A stretch of 61,413 bases of DNA. It comes from an uncultured Verrucomicrobia subdivision 3 bacterium (lineage in GTDB: Bacteria > Verrucomicrobiota > Verrucomicrobiia > Limisphaerales > DASXHY01). A model generated the notes under the pieces. The model did no database searches and was not told the origin of the DNA. It saw only the letters and a list, made by a program, of their open reading frames with translations. Below, one piece after another: positions 40,964 to 48,568 of this stretch. The position numbers and the translations under genes are program-made. Position 1 is the stretch's first letter. Every line of letters starts with the position of its first letter. The DNA lies in NCBI GenBank assembly GCA_937890005.1, contig CALBZA010000060.1, positions 1 through 61,413 of the forward strand. Reading direction: 5' to 3'.

Positions 40964-41998
40964 ATGACACGACCCGGGATTTATTCCCTGATGATTTTTT
41001 CTCTGCTGGCGGGTTTTCAGGCTCCCGCGCAGGACAGCGCCGCGTCTTTGAATTTCGAAGAGGTGTACCAGCTGCTCAAGACCAAGGTCTCCGGCCTGAA
41101 CGAAGCCGAACTCAATCGCGCCGCTGTGGTCGGACTGGTTTCCGAACTCGCCCCGCGCGTTCAACTGGTGGCCAACGGTTCCCCGGCAAATGCCGAAGAT
41201 GCGATTTCCAAAACTTCCGTGTTTGAAGATCGCGTTGGGTATGTTCGCGTCGCACGAATCACGTCGGGACTTCCTGAAGAGCTGCGCCGTGTCTGTCAGG
41301 ACCTGAGCACGAGCAACCGGCTGAGCGGGCTTGTTCTGGATTTGCGTTACGCAAACGGCATTGATTACGCGGCTTCCGTAGCAACAGCGGATCTTTTCTC
41401 GACGAAAAAACAAGCGGTCCTGAAGTGGGGAAATGAAACCGGTTCCACTGCAGCCAAAACCAATGGAATTCAATTCCCGCTTGCTGTTCTGGTGAACCGA
41501 TCGACAACAGGAGCTGCGGAAGCACTTGCAGGCGCACTTCGTTACTCGGGTGCGGGACTGGTTCTGGGCAGCCGGACCGCCGGCCAGGCGCTCATGATGG
41601 AAGAGTTTTCGATTTCAGGCGGAGCAAAACTTCGGATTGCCACCACACCGGTATATCTCGGTGATGGAACGCAGATTGGAACCAACGGCATTCGGCCGGA
41701 CATTGAAGTGGTGGTCGGCGAGGATGAAGAGCGTTCCTATTATGCGGACGCCTTTTATCTGCTTCCGCGCACGAATCTGACGGCGGGAACTGCAGGTGGA
41801 ACCAACGGCACCCGGCGCGCACGGTTTGGCGAAGCGGAACTCGTTCGCGAGCATCGCAACAGCTTGAATCGGGACGAATCCGAACAGCCGCGCGTTCGCG
41901 AGCCGGAGCCCGAGAAACCGCTGGTCAGCGATCCTGTTCTGGCGAGGGCGATCGATCTTCTCAAGGGGTTGGCAGTGGTCAGGCAGTTCCGCTCCTGA
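40964..41998 (+). CDS. S41 (C-terminal-processing protease-like) protein, probably inactive
   Basis: The protein (344 residues from the chosen ATG) has a signal peptide (YSLMIFSLLAGFQAPAQ), then an S41-like core with LSGLVLDLRYANG, AVLVNRSTTGAAEALAGAL and VLGSRTAGQA. Aligned by eye to CtpA/Tsp (SASASE...TFGKG), the catalytic Ser is Gly and the catalytic Lys is Gln, so it looks like a pseudoprotease. There is no PDZ domain. The C-terminal tail is charged and Pro/Glu-rich. The frame is open to 40166 but the extra part is antisense to mlaE. Confidence 0.82.
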   Translation: MTRPGIYSLMIFSLLAGFQAPAQDSAASLNFEEVYQLLKTKVSGLNEAELNRAAVVGLVSELAPRVQLVANGSPANAEDAISKTSVFEDRVGYVRVARITSGLPEELRRVCQDLSTSNRLSGLVLDLRYANGIDYAASVATADLFSTKKQAVLKWGNETGSTAAKTNGIQFPLAVLVNRSTTGAAEALAGALRYSGAGLVLGSRTAGQALMMEEFSISGGAKLRIATTPVYLGDGTQIGTNGIRPDIEVVVGEDEERSYYADAFYLLPRTNLTAGTAGGTNGTRRARFGEAELVREHRNSLNRDESEQPRVREPEPEKPLVSDPVLARAIDLLKGLAVVRQFRS

Positions 41999-42049
41999 TT
42001 TCGCCGTTGACGATTTTCTTTCCGGCACTCAATTTCAACGAACACTTTA

Positions 42050-44212
42050 ATGAAGACCGTCCTTTTTGTTTGCACTGGCAACGTCTGCCGAAGCCCGATG
42101 GCGGAAGGGATTTTCCGTCATGCCGTCCAGGGTCGCGGAAGCTATCGTGTTCTCTCAGCGGGACTTGGAGCGTTGGATGGCCAGCCCCCGAGCGGATATG
42201 CCATTCGTGCGGCAAAGGAGCTCGGGATCGACATTTCCAGCCAGCGCAGCCGGATGCTGACGCCCGAATTGGTGGCACAGGCCGATTACATTTTCGGGAT
42301 GACCCACAGCCATGTGGACACGGTGACGCTGCTGTATCCGCAGGCGGCTGAAAAGACGTTCCTGTTGCGGGAATTTGACGAAACGCTCGACACATTCGAA
42401 AAGGACATCAGCGACCCAATCGGCGGGTCGTATGAAGTTTATGTCAATTGCCGGGATCAGATTGAGCAGGGAATTGTGAGCATTCTGCGATTTATCGAAC
42501 ATGGCGAAAACGCCGGGCTTCCCGGAGGCGCGGTCGCTGCCGTGGCGATCGGTTCGGATCACGCGGGTTTTGATCTCAAGGAAGCTTTGAAAAAGCAGCT
42601 GGAGCAGCGCGGGCTTTCCGTTGCCGATTTCGGGACCTATTCGAAGGACTCAACCGATTATCCGGATTACGCCCATGCGGTCAGCCAGGCTGTCGCGTCT
42701 GGGAAAGCCCAGTTCGGAGTGCTGCTCTGCACCACTGGCATCGGAATGAGCATGGCGGCGAACAAGGTTCCTGGCATTCGCGCGGCGCTGGTGACCGATG
42801 AGGAAACGGCGGCGGTCACCCGTCAGCACAACGACGCCAATGTGGTTTGCATTGCGGCGAAGAACACCTCTCCCGAACAGGCCCAGCGGATTGTCGAAGC
42901 CTTCCTCGGTTCAAAATTTCAAGGCGGCCGTCACGAGCGCCGCGTCAATAAAATGGAAACTTCATTCACCCGCCGCGACCTGAAACTGAAATCCGTCGAT
43001 CCTGAAATCGCCAACACCATCGAGCACGAACGCGTTCGTCAGCAGGAGAACATCGAGCTGATCGCCAGCGAGAACTTCACCAGCCCCGCCGTGATGGAGG
43101 CGCAGGGTTCCGTGCTCACGAACAAGTACGCTGAAGGTTATCCCAAGAAGCGCTGGTACGGCGGCTGTGAAAACGTCGATCAGGTGGAACAGCTTGCGAT
43201 CGATCGTGCGAAGAAGCTGTTCGGCGCCGAGCACGCCAACGTTCAGCCGCACTCGGGTTCGGGCGCGAACATGGCTGTCTATTTCGCCATGCTGAAACCG
43301 GGCGACAAGATGCTGACCATGGACCTGAGCCATGGCGGACACCTCACGCACGGGAACAAGGCAAATTTCTCAGGCAAGTTTTTCGAGATCGTTCATTACG
43401 GTGTTCGGAAGGACGACGAACGGATCGATTACGATCAGCTCGCTGCCATGGCGCGGGAACACAAGCCGAAGATGATCACCGTCGGCGCCAGCGCTTATCC
43501 GCGCATCATCGATTTCAAGCGCATGGGCGAAATCGCCCGCGAAGTCGGCGCGCTGTTGCTGGCGGACATCGCGCACATTGCAGGCTTGGTGGCGGCCGGA
43601 ATTCATCCCAGCCCGATTGAGCACGCTGACTTTGTCACCACCACAACTCACAAGACACTGCGCGGTCCCCGCGGCGGATTGATCCTCTGCAAAGAGAAAT
43701 ATGCGAAGGAGATCGATTCGCAGGCGTTCCCTGGAATTCAGGGCGGTCCGCTGATGCATGTGATCGCCGGCAAGGCTGTGTGCTTCCATGAAGCGCTCCA
43801 GCCGGCTTTCGTCGCCTACCAGCAGCAGATTGTGAAGAACGCAGCGGCGCTTGCCGAAGGCATGAAGCGAAATGGCTTCCGGCTCGTCAGCGGCGGGACA
43901 GACAATCACCTGATGTTGGTGGACGTTGGCGCGAAGGGTTTGACTGGAAAAGACTGCCAGATCGCGTTGGACGAGGCTGGCATCACCACCAACAAGAACA
44001 CCATTCCGTTCGAAACACGTTCTCCGTTCCAGGCCAGCGGCATTCGACTCGGCACACCTGCCGTCACGACCCGCGGCATGAAGGAGCCCGAGATGGCTGC
44101 CATCGCGGACATGATCAGCGAGGTGTTGATGGACATCAAAAACGTGGAAACGTTCGCGAAGGTTCGTCAGCGCGTGCGCGAACTGACGGCGCGGTTCCCG
44201 TTGCCTTACTGA
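42050..44212 (+). CDS. fusion: LMW phosphatase / ribose-5-phosphate isomerase B / serine hydroxymethyltransferase
   Basis: One 720-codon frame contains three complete enzymes. Residues 1-152 are a low-molecular-weight phosphatase: C8-x5-R14 loop in CTGNVCRSP, general acid D122 in SDP. Residues about 162-300 are RpiB: AIGSDHAGFDLKEAL and LLCTTGIGMSMAANK. Residues 302-720 are GlyA: ELIASENFTSPAV, the PLP lysine block VTTTTHKTLRGPRGG, ending ELTARFPLPY. Between RpiB and GlyA there is only GGRHERRVNK before an ATG (42953) that could serve as an independent GlyA start, with no clear Shine-Dalgarno sequence. The gene order ywlE-rpiB-glyA is also found unfused in Bacillus. Confidence 0.88.
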   Translation: MKTVLFVCTGNVCRSPMAEGIFRHAVQGRGSYRVLSAGLGALDGQPPSGYAIRAAKELGIDISSQRSRMLTPELVAQADYIFGMTHSHVDTVTLLYPQAAEKTFLLREFDETLDTFEKDISDPIGGSYEVYVNCRDQIEQGIVSILRFIEHGENAGLPGGAVAAVAIGSDHAGFDLKEALKKQLEQRGLSVADFGTYSKDSTDYPDYAHAVSQAVASGKAQFGVLLCTTGIGMSMAANKVPGIRAALVTDEETAAVTRQHNDANVVCIAAKNTSPEQAQRIVEAFLGSKFQGGRHERRVNKMETSFTRRDLKLKSVDPEIANTIEHERVRQQENIELIASENFTSPAVMEAQGSVLTNKYAEGYPKKRWYGGCENVDQVEQLAIDRAKKLFGAEHANVQPHSGSGANMAVYFAMLKPGDKMLTMDLSHGGHLTHGNKANFSGKFFEIVHYGVRKDDERIDYDQLAAMAREHKPKMITVGASAYPRIIDFKRMGEIAREVGALLLADIAHIAGLVAAGIHPSPIEHADFVTTTTHKTLRGPRGGLILCKEKYAKEIDSQAFPGIQGGPLMHVIAGKAVCFHEALQPAFVAYQQQIVKNAAALAEGMKRNGFRLVSGGTDNHLMLVDVGAKGLTGKDCQIALDEAGITTNKNTIPFETRSPFQASGIRLGTPAVTTRGMKEPEMAAIADMISEVLMDIKNVETFAKVRQRVRELTARFPLPY

Positions 44213-44540
44213 ATATTGCGCGCATTGGGTTTGGCTGATTCGGGCGTATTTCTCCGCTGATTTTGTTGAATTGGCAGTTAGACTTTCGGGTGATTTCTCT
44301 AATCGGAGAATTAGTTGACACCCTTTATAAACTGCGCCAACGTGTCGGCGAACTCACTGCAAGGTTTTCCTTGCCGAATGGATTGGCCCTGCGAAACCTG
44401 CAGCGCGCTCCCGGTTGGTAATCACTCCAATTTGAACTAATCAAGCAGTTGATCGTCTGACTTGGAGTTGGGCGTTTGGTTACGTCCCTTGTTTATCGCC
44501 TGCTGATGCATTTAACCCTTTGAAAACGAAAATTTGAATT
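44213..44540. other. 328-bp gap between the GlyA fusion and rho
   Basis: The gap holds a decayed copy of a glyA 3' end (44299-44421, listed separately) and otherwise AT-richer sequence with no gene or clear hairpin. The rho promoter probably lies in its right half. Confidence 0.5.
44299..44421 (+). pseudogene. glyA 3'-end remnant
   Basis: Read in frame, this stretch gives LYKLRQRVGELTARFSLP, close to the end of the intact GlyA (VRQRVRELTARFPLP), then a short tail and TAA. It has no start codon and its DNA differs from the intact copy at many third positions. It is a fragment of a second, diverged glyA or an old duplicated insertion target. Confidence 0.6.
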
Positions 44541-46103
44541 ATGCCGCCAAGAGCAAGTACCAAGAAGCCAAGGGCGCCCAGAGCGTCCAAGGCGCGCGCC
44601 GCTGCTGAGCAGCCCGCGCCGTCAGAACAACAACCAGAGCTCGAATCCGCACCCGCTACCTCCAACTCGAAGGAATCCACAGCCCCGGCCGCCGCCGCGC
44701 CTGTCGCGCCGCCGCCGGCTCCCGAACCGCAGATGGACGATCTGCAACCGCCGACACGTCCGATCGAACCGACCGAACATCATCCGGAACCCAAGGCGCC
44801 CGAGAAGGGTGATGCCAAGGGGAACGGCAAGGATCGCATTGCCGCATCGCTGAACATCGCCAAGCTTCAGGCGATGTCGATGACCGAGCTGAACAACATG
44901 GCTCGCGAACTCGGCGTCGAGAACTTCGGCACGATGCGCAAGCACGAGGTCATCTTTCAGATTCTCCAGAAGAATGCAGAACGCGCCGGTGTCCTGTTCT
45001 CAGAAGGCGTGCTCGAAGTGCTGCCGGAAGGTTTCGGTTTTCTCCGCTCACAGAGCTTCAACTACCTGCCTTGTCCTGAGGACATCTACGTTTCGCCATC
45101 GCAGATTCGCCGCTTCGATCTGCAGACCGGCAATTTGATCGCGGGACAGATTCGTCCGCCAAAGGACAAGGAACGTTTCTTTGCGCTGCTGAAGGTTGAA
45201 GGCGTCGATCAGGAAGATCCCGAGAAGGCGAAGGACAAGACACATTTCGACAATTTGACGCCGCTGTTCCCGAACAAGCGGTTTATTCTTGAGACCGGTT
45301 CGGACGAACTTTCAACACGCGTTCTGGATCTCGTCTGTCCGATCGGCAAGGGATCGCGCGGACTGATCGTCGCGCCGCCTCGCACTGGCAAGACGGTGCT
45401 GATGCAGAAGCTCGCGAACGCGATTCTCAAAAACAATCCCGAGGCGTATCTGTTCATCCTGCTGATTGATGAACGTCCTGAAGAAGTCACGGACATGGAA
45501 CGCACCTGCCGTGGCGCCGAGGTGATCAGCTCCACGTTCGATGAACCGCCGGAGCGGCATGTGCAGGTCGCCGAAATGGTGATCGAAAAGGCCAAGCGCA
45601 TGGTCGAACACAAGCGCGACGTGGTCATTCTGCTTGATTCGATCACGCGTCTCGCGCGCGCCTACAACACCGTCCAGCCGCACTCAGGCAAAATTCTGTC
45701 GGGCGGTGTCGATGCGAACGCGCTGCACAAGCCGAAGCGCTTCTTCGGCGCAGCCCGCAATATCGAAGAGGGCGGTTCGTTGACGATCATTGCAACGGCG
45801 CTGGTGGATACCGGTTCGCGCATGGATGAAGTCATCTTCGAAGAGTTCAAGGGCACCGGTAACATGGAAGTGCATCTCGACCGATCACTGGTTGATCGCC
45901 GCATATTTCCGTCGATCAACATCGAACGTTCCGGCACCCGCAAGGAAGAACTGCTCTACCATCCGGACGAATACAACAAGGTCGTCATTCTGCGCCGCGC
46001 GCTCACGGGCGTGCCGCCAGTGGAATCGATGGAGCTGATGCTCAACAAATTGAAAAAGACCGGAAGTAATATTGAATTCCTTCTGAGCATGGGTGTCAGT
46101 TAG
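44541..46103 (+). CDS. rho: transcription termination factor Rho with Ala/Pro-rich N-terminal extension
   Basis: Residues about 1-100 are a low-complexity basic/Ala/Pro/Glu region absent from E. coli Rho. Rho_N follows (LNIAKLQAMSMTELNNMARELGVENF), then the CSD/RNA-binding domain (GVLEVLPEGFGFLRS) and the RecA-type ATPase with Walker A APPRTGKT (278-285), LLIDERPEEVTDM, and the secondary-channel loop region in LSGGVDANAL. The protein is complete at 520 residues. Extensions of this kind are common in several phyla and may bind RNA or drive condensation; that is inference. A hairpin follows the gene. Confidence 0.96.
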   Translation: MPPRASTKKPRAPRASKARAAAEQPAPSEQQPELESAPATSNSKESTAPAAAAPVAPPPAPEPQMDDLQPPTRPIEPTEHHPEPKAPEKGDAKGNGKDRIAASLNIAKLQAMSMTELNNMARELGVENFGTMRKHEVIFQILQKNAERAGVLFSEGVLEVLPEGFGFLRSQSFNYLPCPEDIYVSPSQIRRFDLQTGNLIAGQIRPPKDKERFFALLKVEGVDQEDPEKAKDKTHFDNLTPLFPNKRFILETGSDELSTRVLDLVCPIGKGSRGLIVAPPRTGKTVLMQKLANAILKNNPEAYLFILLIDERPEEVTDMERTCRGAEVISSTFDEPPERHVQVAEMVIEKAKRMVEHKRDVVILLDSITRLARAYNTVQPHSGKILSGGVDANALHKPKRFFGAARNIEEGGSLTIIATALVDTGSRMDEVIFEEFKGTGNMEVHLDRSLVDRRIFPSINIERSGTRKEELLYHPDEYNKVVILRRALTGVPPVESMELMLNKLKKTGSNIEFLLSMGVS

Positions 46104-46126
46104 TCGGAATTCCGGAGATTTCACGC

Positions 46127-46155
46127 GAAGCACGTCAGGATTCCTGGCGTGCTTC
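46127..46155 (+). terminator. strong hairpin after rho
   Basis: GAAGCACGTCAGG and CCTGGCGTGCTTC form a 13-bp stem (one G-T pair) with a 3-base loop, 23 bp after the rho stop, followed by TGCTTT. It is a likely terminator with a weak T-tract. Confidence 0.7.
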
Positions 46156-46275
46156 TGCTTTAAACCGTTCCCGGATTTTGTTCTCATCGACGCAAGATAC
46201 GGTCTGTAAATACCAAAGAATGACGTGCGGCGATTTCTGACACAGCTAGCTTAACGTCGGCAACAGCAACGAACC

Positions 46276-47424
46276 ATGAAGCGCAACTCAAGATTTTCAT
46301 TTCTTTCCGCAGTACTGTCACTCGGTGCGGCCACGATGATCGCCGGCTGTGACCGGGGCGGAGTGGAAGTCGTCACCGTCTCAAAGGAAAATCCCGAAAT
46401 TCCCACCGTCGCATTGCCTCCCGGACACCCGGAGCCAGGCTCAAGCATGGCCAATATGACGGGCATGAATGTGGGAATGGATCCGGCGTTTCGACCGAAG
46501 TTGACTTACAAGGTTCCCGAAGGCTGGAGTGAAGTTGATCCCGGCCCTGTTCGCGTGGCTTCGTTCAAAGTCAGCAAGGATGGGGCGCTGGCGGACATAA
46601 GCGTGGTCCCGCTGGCCGGAGTGGCAGGAGGCGACCTGGCAAATGTGAATCGCTGGCGTCAGCAGGTCGGACTTGAACCAATCACTGCAGAAGCTTTGAA
46701 CGCGTCCGCCGAAAAGGTGGAAATCGCGGGTGGTTCCGGTGAGTTGTACGATCTCGTTGGCAAGAATCCAGGCAGCGGTGATGCGATGCGTGTTCTCGGT
46801 GCCATCCAGCATCGCGAAGGAACGGCGTGGTTTTTCAAAATTTCCGGCGACGCCGATCTCGTCGCAGCTCAAAAGCCAGCGCTGATCGAGTTCATAAAGT
46901 CGGTTCAATTTCACGCGCCCGACATGAGTGCTCTTCCTCCTTCGCATCCGCCGATTGGCGACATGTCGATGCCGGGAATGGCCAAGGCAACGGATCCGAT
47001 CAATCGCGAAGGCCAGCCGAAATGGACGGTTCCGAGCGACTGGAAAGAAACTGCCGGTGGGCAATTTCTCGTCGCGAAGTTTCTCATCGACGAAGGAAAG
47101 GCTGCGGTGAACGTGAGCGCGTCCGCTGGAGACGGCGGTGGACTTGCGGCGAATGTAAATCGCTGGCGCCGGCAGATCGGTCTGGCAGAAGTGCCCGAGA
47201 CGGAAATCACCAGCAAAGCGGTCACACGCGAAATCGGCGGATCGAAAATTACGTTTGTCGAACTTTCGGGAACCGATCCGCGCACGCAGCAACCGACGCG
47301 TGTTGTTGGCGCGATGGTGCCTTCGGGCGGCCAGACTTTCTTCTACAAGCTTGCCGGTGAGGCGAACCTTGTGACTTCGCAGAAGGAAGCGTTCGAGAAA
47401 TTCGTTGAATCAGCCAAATACTGA
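46276..47424 (+). CDS. lipoprotein with internal duplication, upstream of cytochrome c maturation genes
   Basis: The 382-residue protein has a lipoprotein signal ending MIAGC (Cys25). It contains two copies of a domain: about 70-205 (YKVPEGWSEV...ANVNRWRQQVGL) and about 232-380 (WTVPSDWKET...ANVNRWRRQIGL). I do not recognise a named family. It is a predicted envelope protein. Its stop is 1 bp before the resB start, so it is probably co-expressed with the ResB/CcsA pair and may assist in cytochrome or copper handling; the latter is speculation. Confidence 0.75.
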   Translation: MKRNSRFSFLSAVLSLGAATMIAGCDRGGVEVVTVSKENPEIPTVALPPGHPEPGSSMANMTGMNVGMDPAFRPKLTYKVPEGWSEVDPGPVRVASFKVSKDGALADISVVPLAGVAGGDLANVNRWRQQVGLEPITAEALNASAEKVEIAGGSGELYDLVGKNPGSGDAMRVLGAIQHREGTAWFFKISGDADLVAAQKPALIEFIKSVQFHAPDMSALPPSHPPIGDMSMPGMAKATDPINREGQPKWTVPSDWKETAGGQFLVAKFLIDEGKAAVNVSASAGDGGGLAANVNRWRRQIGLAEVPETEITSKAVTREIGGSKITFVELSGTDPRTQQPTRVVGAMVPSGGQTFFYKLAGEANLVTSQKEAFEKFVESAKY

Positions 47425-47425
47425 A

Positions 47426-48568
47426 ATGATCGACCGGTTTGTCAGACTGTTTACGTCGTTGAAGCTCACGGTCGTCTTGCTGGCCCTGGGCTGCGTTCTG
47501 GTGTTTGCCGGAACGCTGGCGCAGGTGCATCTCGGACTTTACAAGGCGCAGAACGAATTCTTCCGGAGCTTCTTCGTTTTCTGGCAGCCGGCCGGATCAA
47601 GTCTTCGCATACCGGTTTTTCCAGGCGGTTATCTGGTCGGTGGCCTGTTGATCATCAATCTGATCGCAGCCCACTTTCGGTATTATCGAAAGGACTTCAA
47701 GAAGGTGGGAATCATTCTCATTCATCTTGGTCTCGCTCTTCTGCTGCTTGGCCAGCTTTTGACCGACATGCTTTCCGTCGAGAGTTCGATGCACCTGCGG
47801 AATGGGGACACAAAAAACTACTCCGAAGCGGAGCGCAGTTTTGAACTTGCGATCGTGGACACTTCCGATCCGAAGGCTGACAAGGTTGTTTCGTTGCCAG
47901 CGTCGAAGTTGAAAGCGGGTGAATTCACACTTCCGGAAGTTCCTTTCAAGGTTCGCGTCCACAAGTTCTATCCCAACTCGTCGCTGCTGCAAAACAGGGA
48001 GGAAGGTTACGAGCAGGTCACGACGACGGCGGGCATTGGGTCAGGAATTTGGTGGAAGGAATTGAAGCATGAAACAGAAATGGATCGACGCGACATGCCT
48101 TCTGGATTGTTTGAAATTGTCGCGCCGAACGGTTCAGCGGGAACGTATCTGATCTCGGCATTTTTGAATCGTCCCCAGGAACTCGTGCTCGATGGAAAGC
48201 GTTACGAGCTGAGTTTGCGTCCGCGCCGTTTTTACAAGTCTTACAGCATCCACCTGCTTGAATTCCGGCACGACCGGTATCCTGGAACGGAGATTCCGAA
48301 GAATTTTTCCAGCCGAGTGCGAATCATTGATCCTGCTTCCGGAGAAAATCGTGAAATGGTGATCAAAATGAATTCGCCGTTGCGTTACAAGGGTGAAACC
48401 TATTACCAGGCGAGCTTCGACAAGGATGACCAGGGCAGCGTGCTTCAGGTGGTTCGGAATCCAGGCTGGCTGACACCTTACTTTGCATGCGTGCTGGTTT
48501 CGCTCGGACTCATCGTTCAGTTCGGAATTCACCTCGTCGGCTTTGCCAGGAAACGGAAGGCATCATGA
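47426..48568 (+). CDS. resB: ResB-like cytochrome c biogenesis protein
   Basis: The protein (380 residues) has membrane segments at residues about 12-32, 62-82, 92-110 and at the C-terminus. The ResB pattern LKLTVVLLALGCVLVFAGTLAQV opens it, and a large periplasmic domain ends NSPLRYKGETYYQASF...NPGWLTPYFACVLVSLGL. In system II it works with CcsA to deliver heme to apocytochrome c. The ATG at 47426 directly follows the lipoprotein stop; an in-frame ATG at 47405 overlaps that gene. Its stop overlaps the ccsA start (ATGA). Confidence 0.88.
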   Translation: MIDRFVRLFTSLKLTVVLLALGCVLVFAGTLAQVHLGLYKAQNEFFRSFFVFWQPAGSSLRIPVFPGGYLVGGLLIINLIAAHFRYYRKDFKKVGIILIHLGLALLLLGQLLTDMLSVESSMHLRNGDTKNYSEAERSFELAIVDTSDPKADKVVSLPASKLKAGEFTLPEVPFKVRVHKFYPNSSLLQNREEGYEQVTTTAGIGSGIWWKELKHETEMDRRDMPSGLFEIVAPNGSAGTYLISAFLNRPQELVLDGKRYELSLRPRRFYKSYSIHLLEFRHDRYPGTEIPKNFSSRVRIIDPASGENREMVIKMNSPLRYKGETYYQASFDKDDQGSVLQVVRNPGWLTPYFACVLVSLGLIVQFGIHLVGFARKRKAS

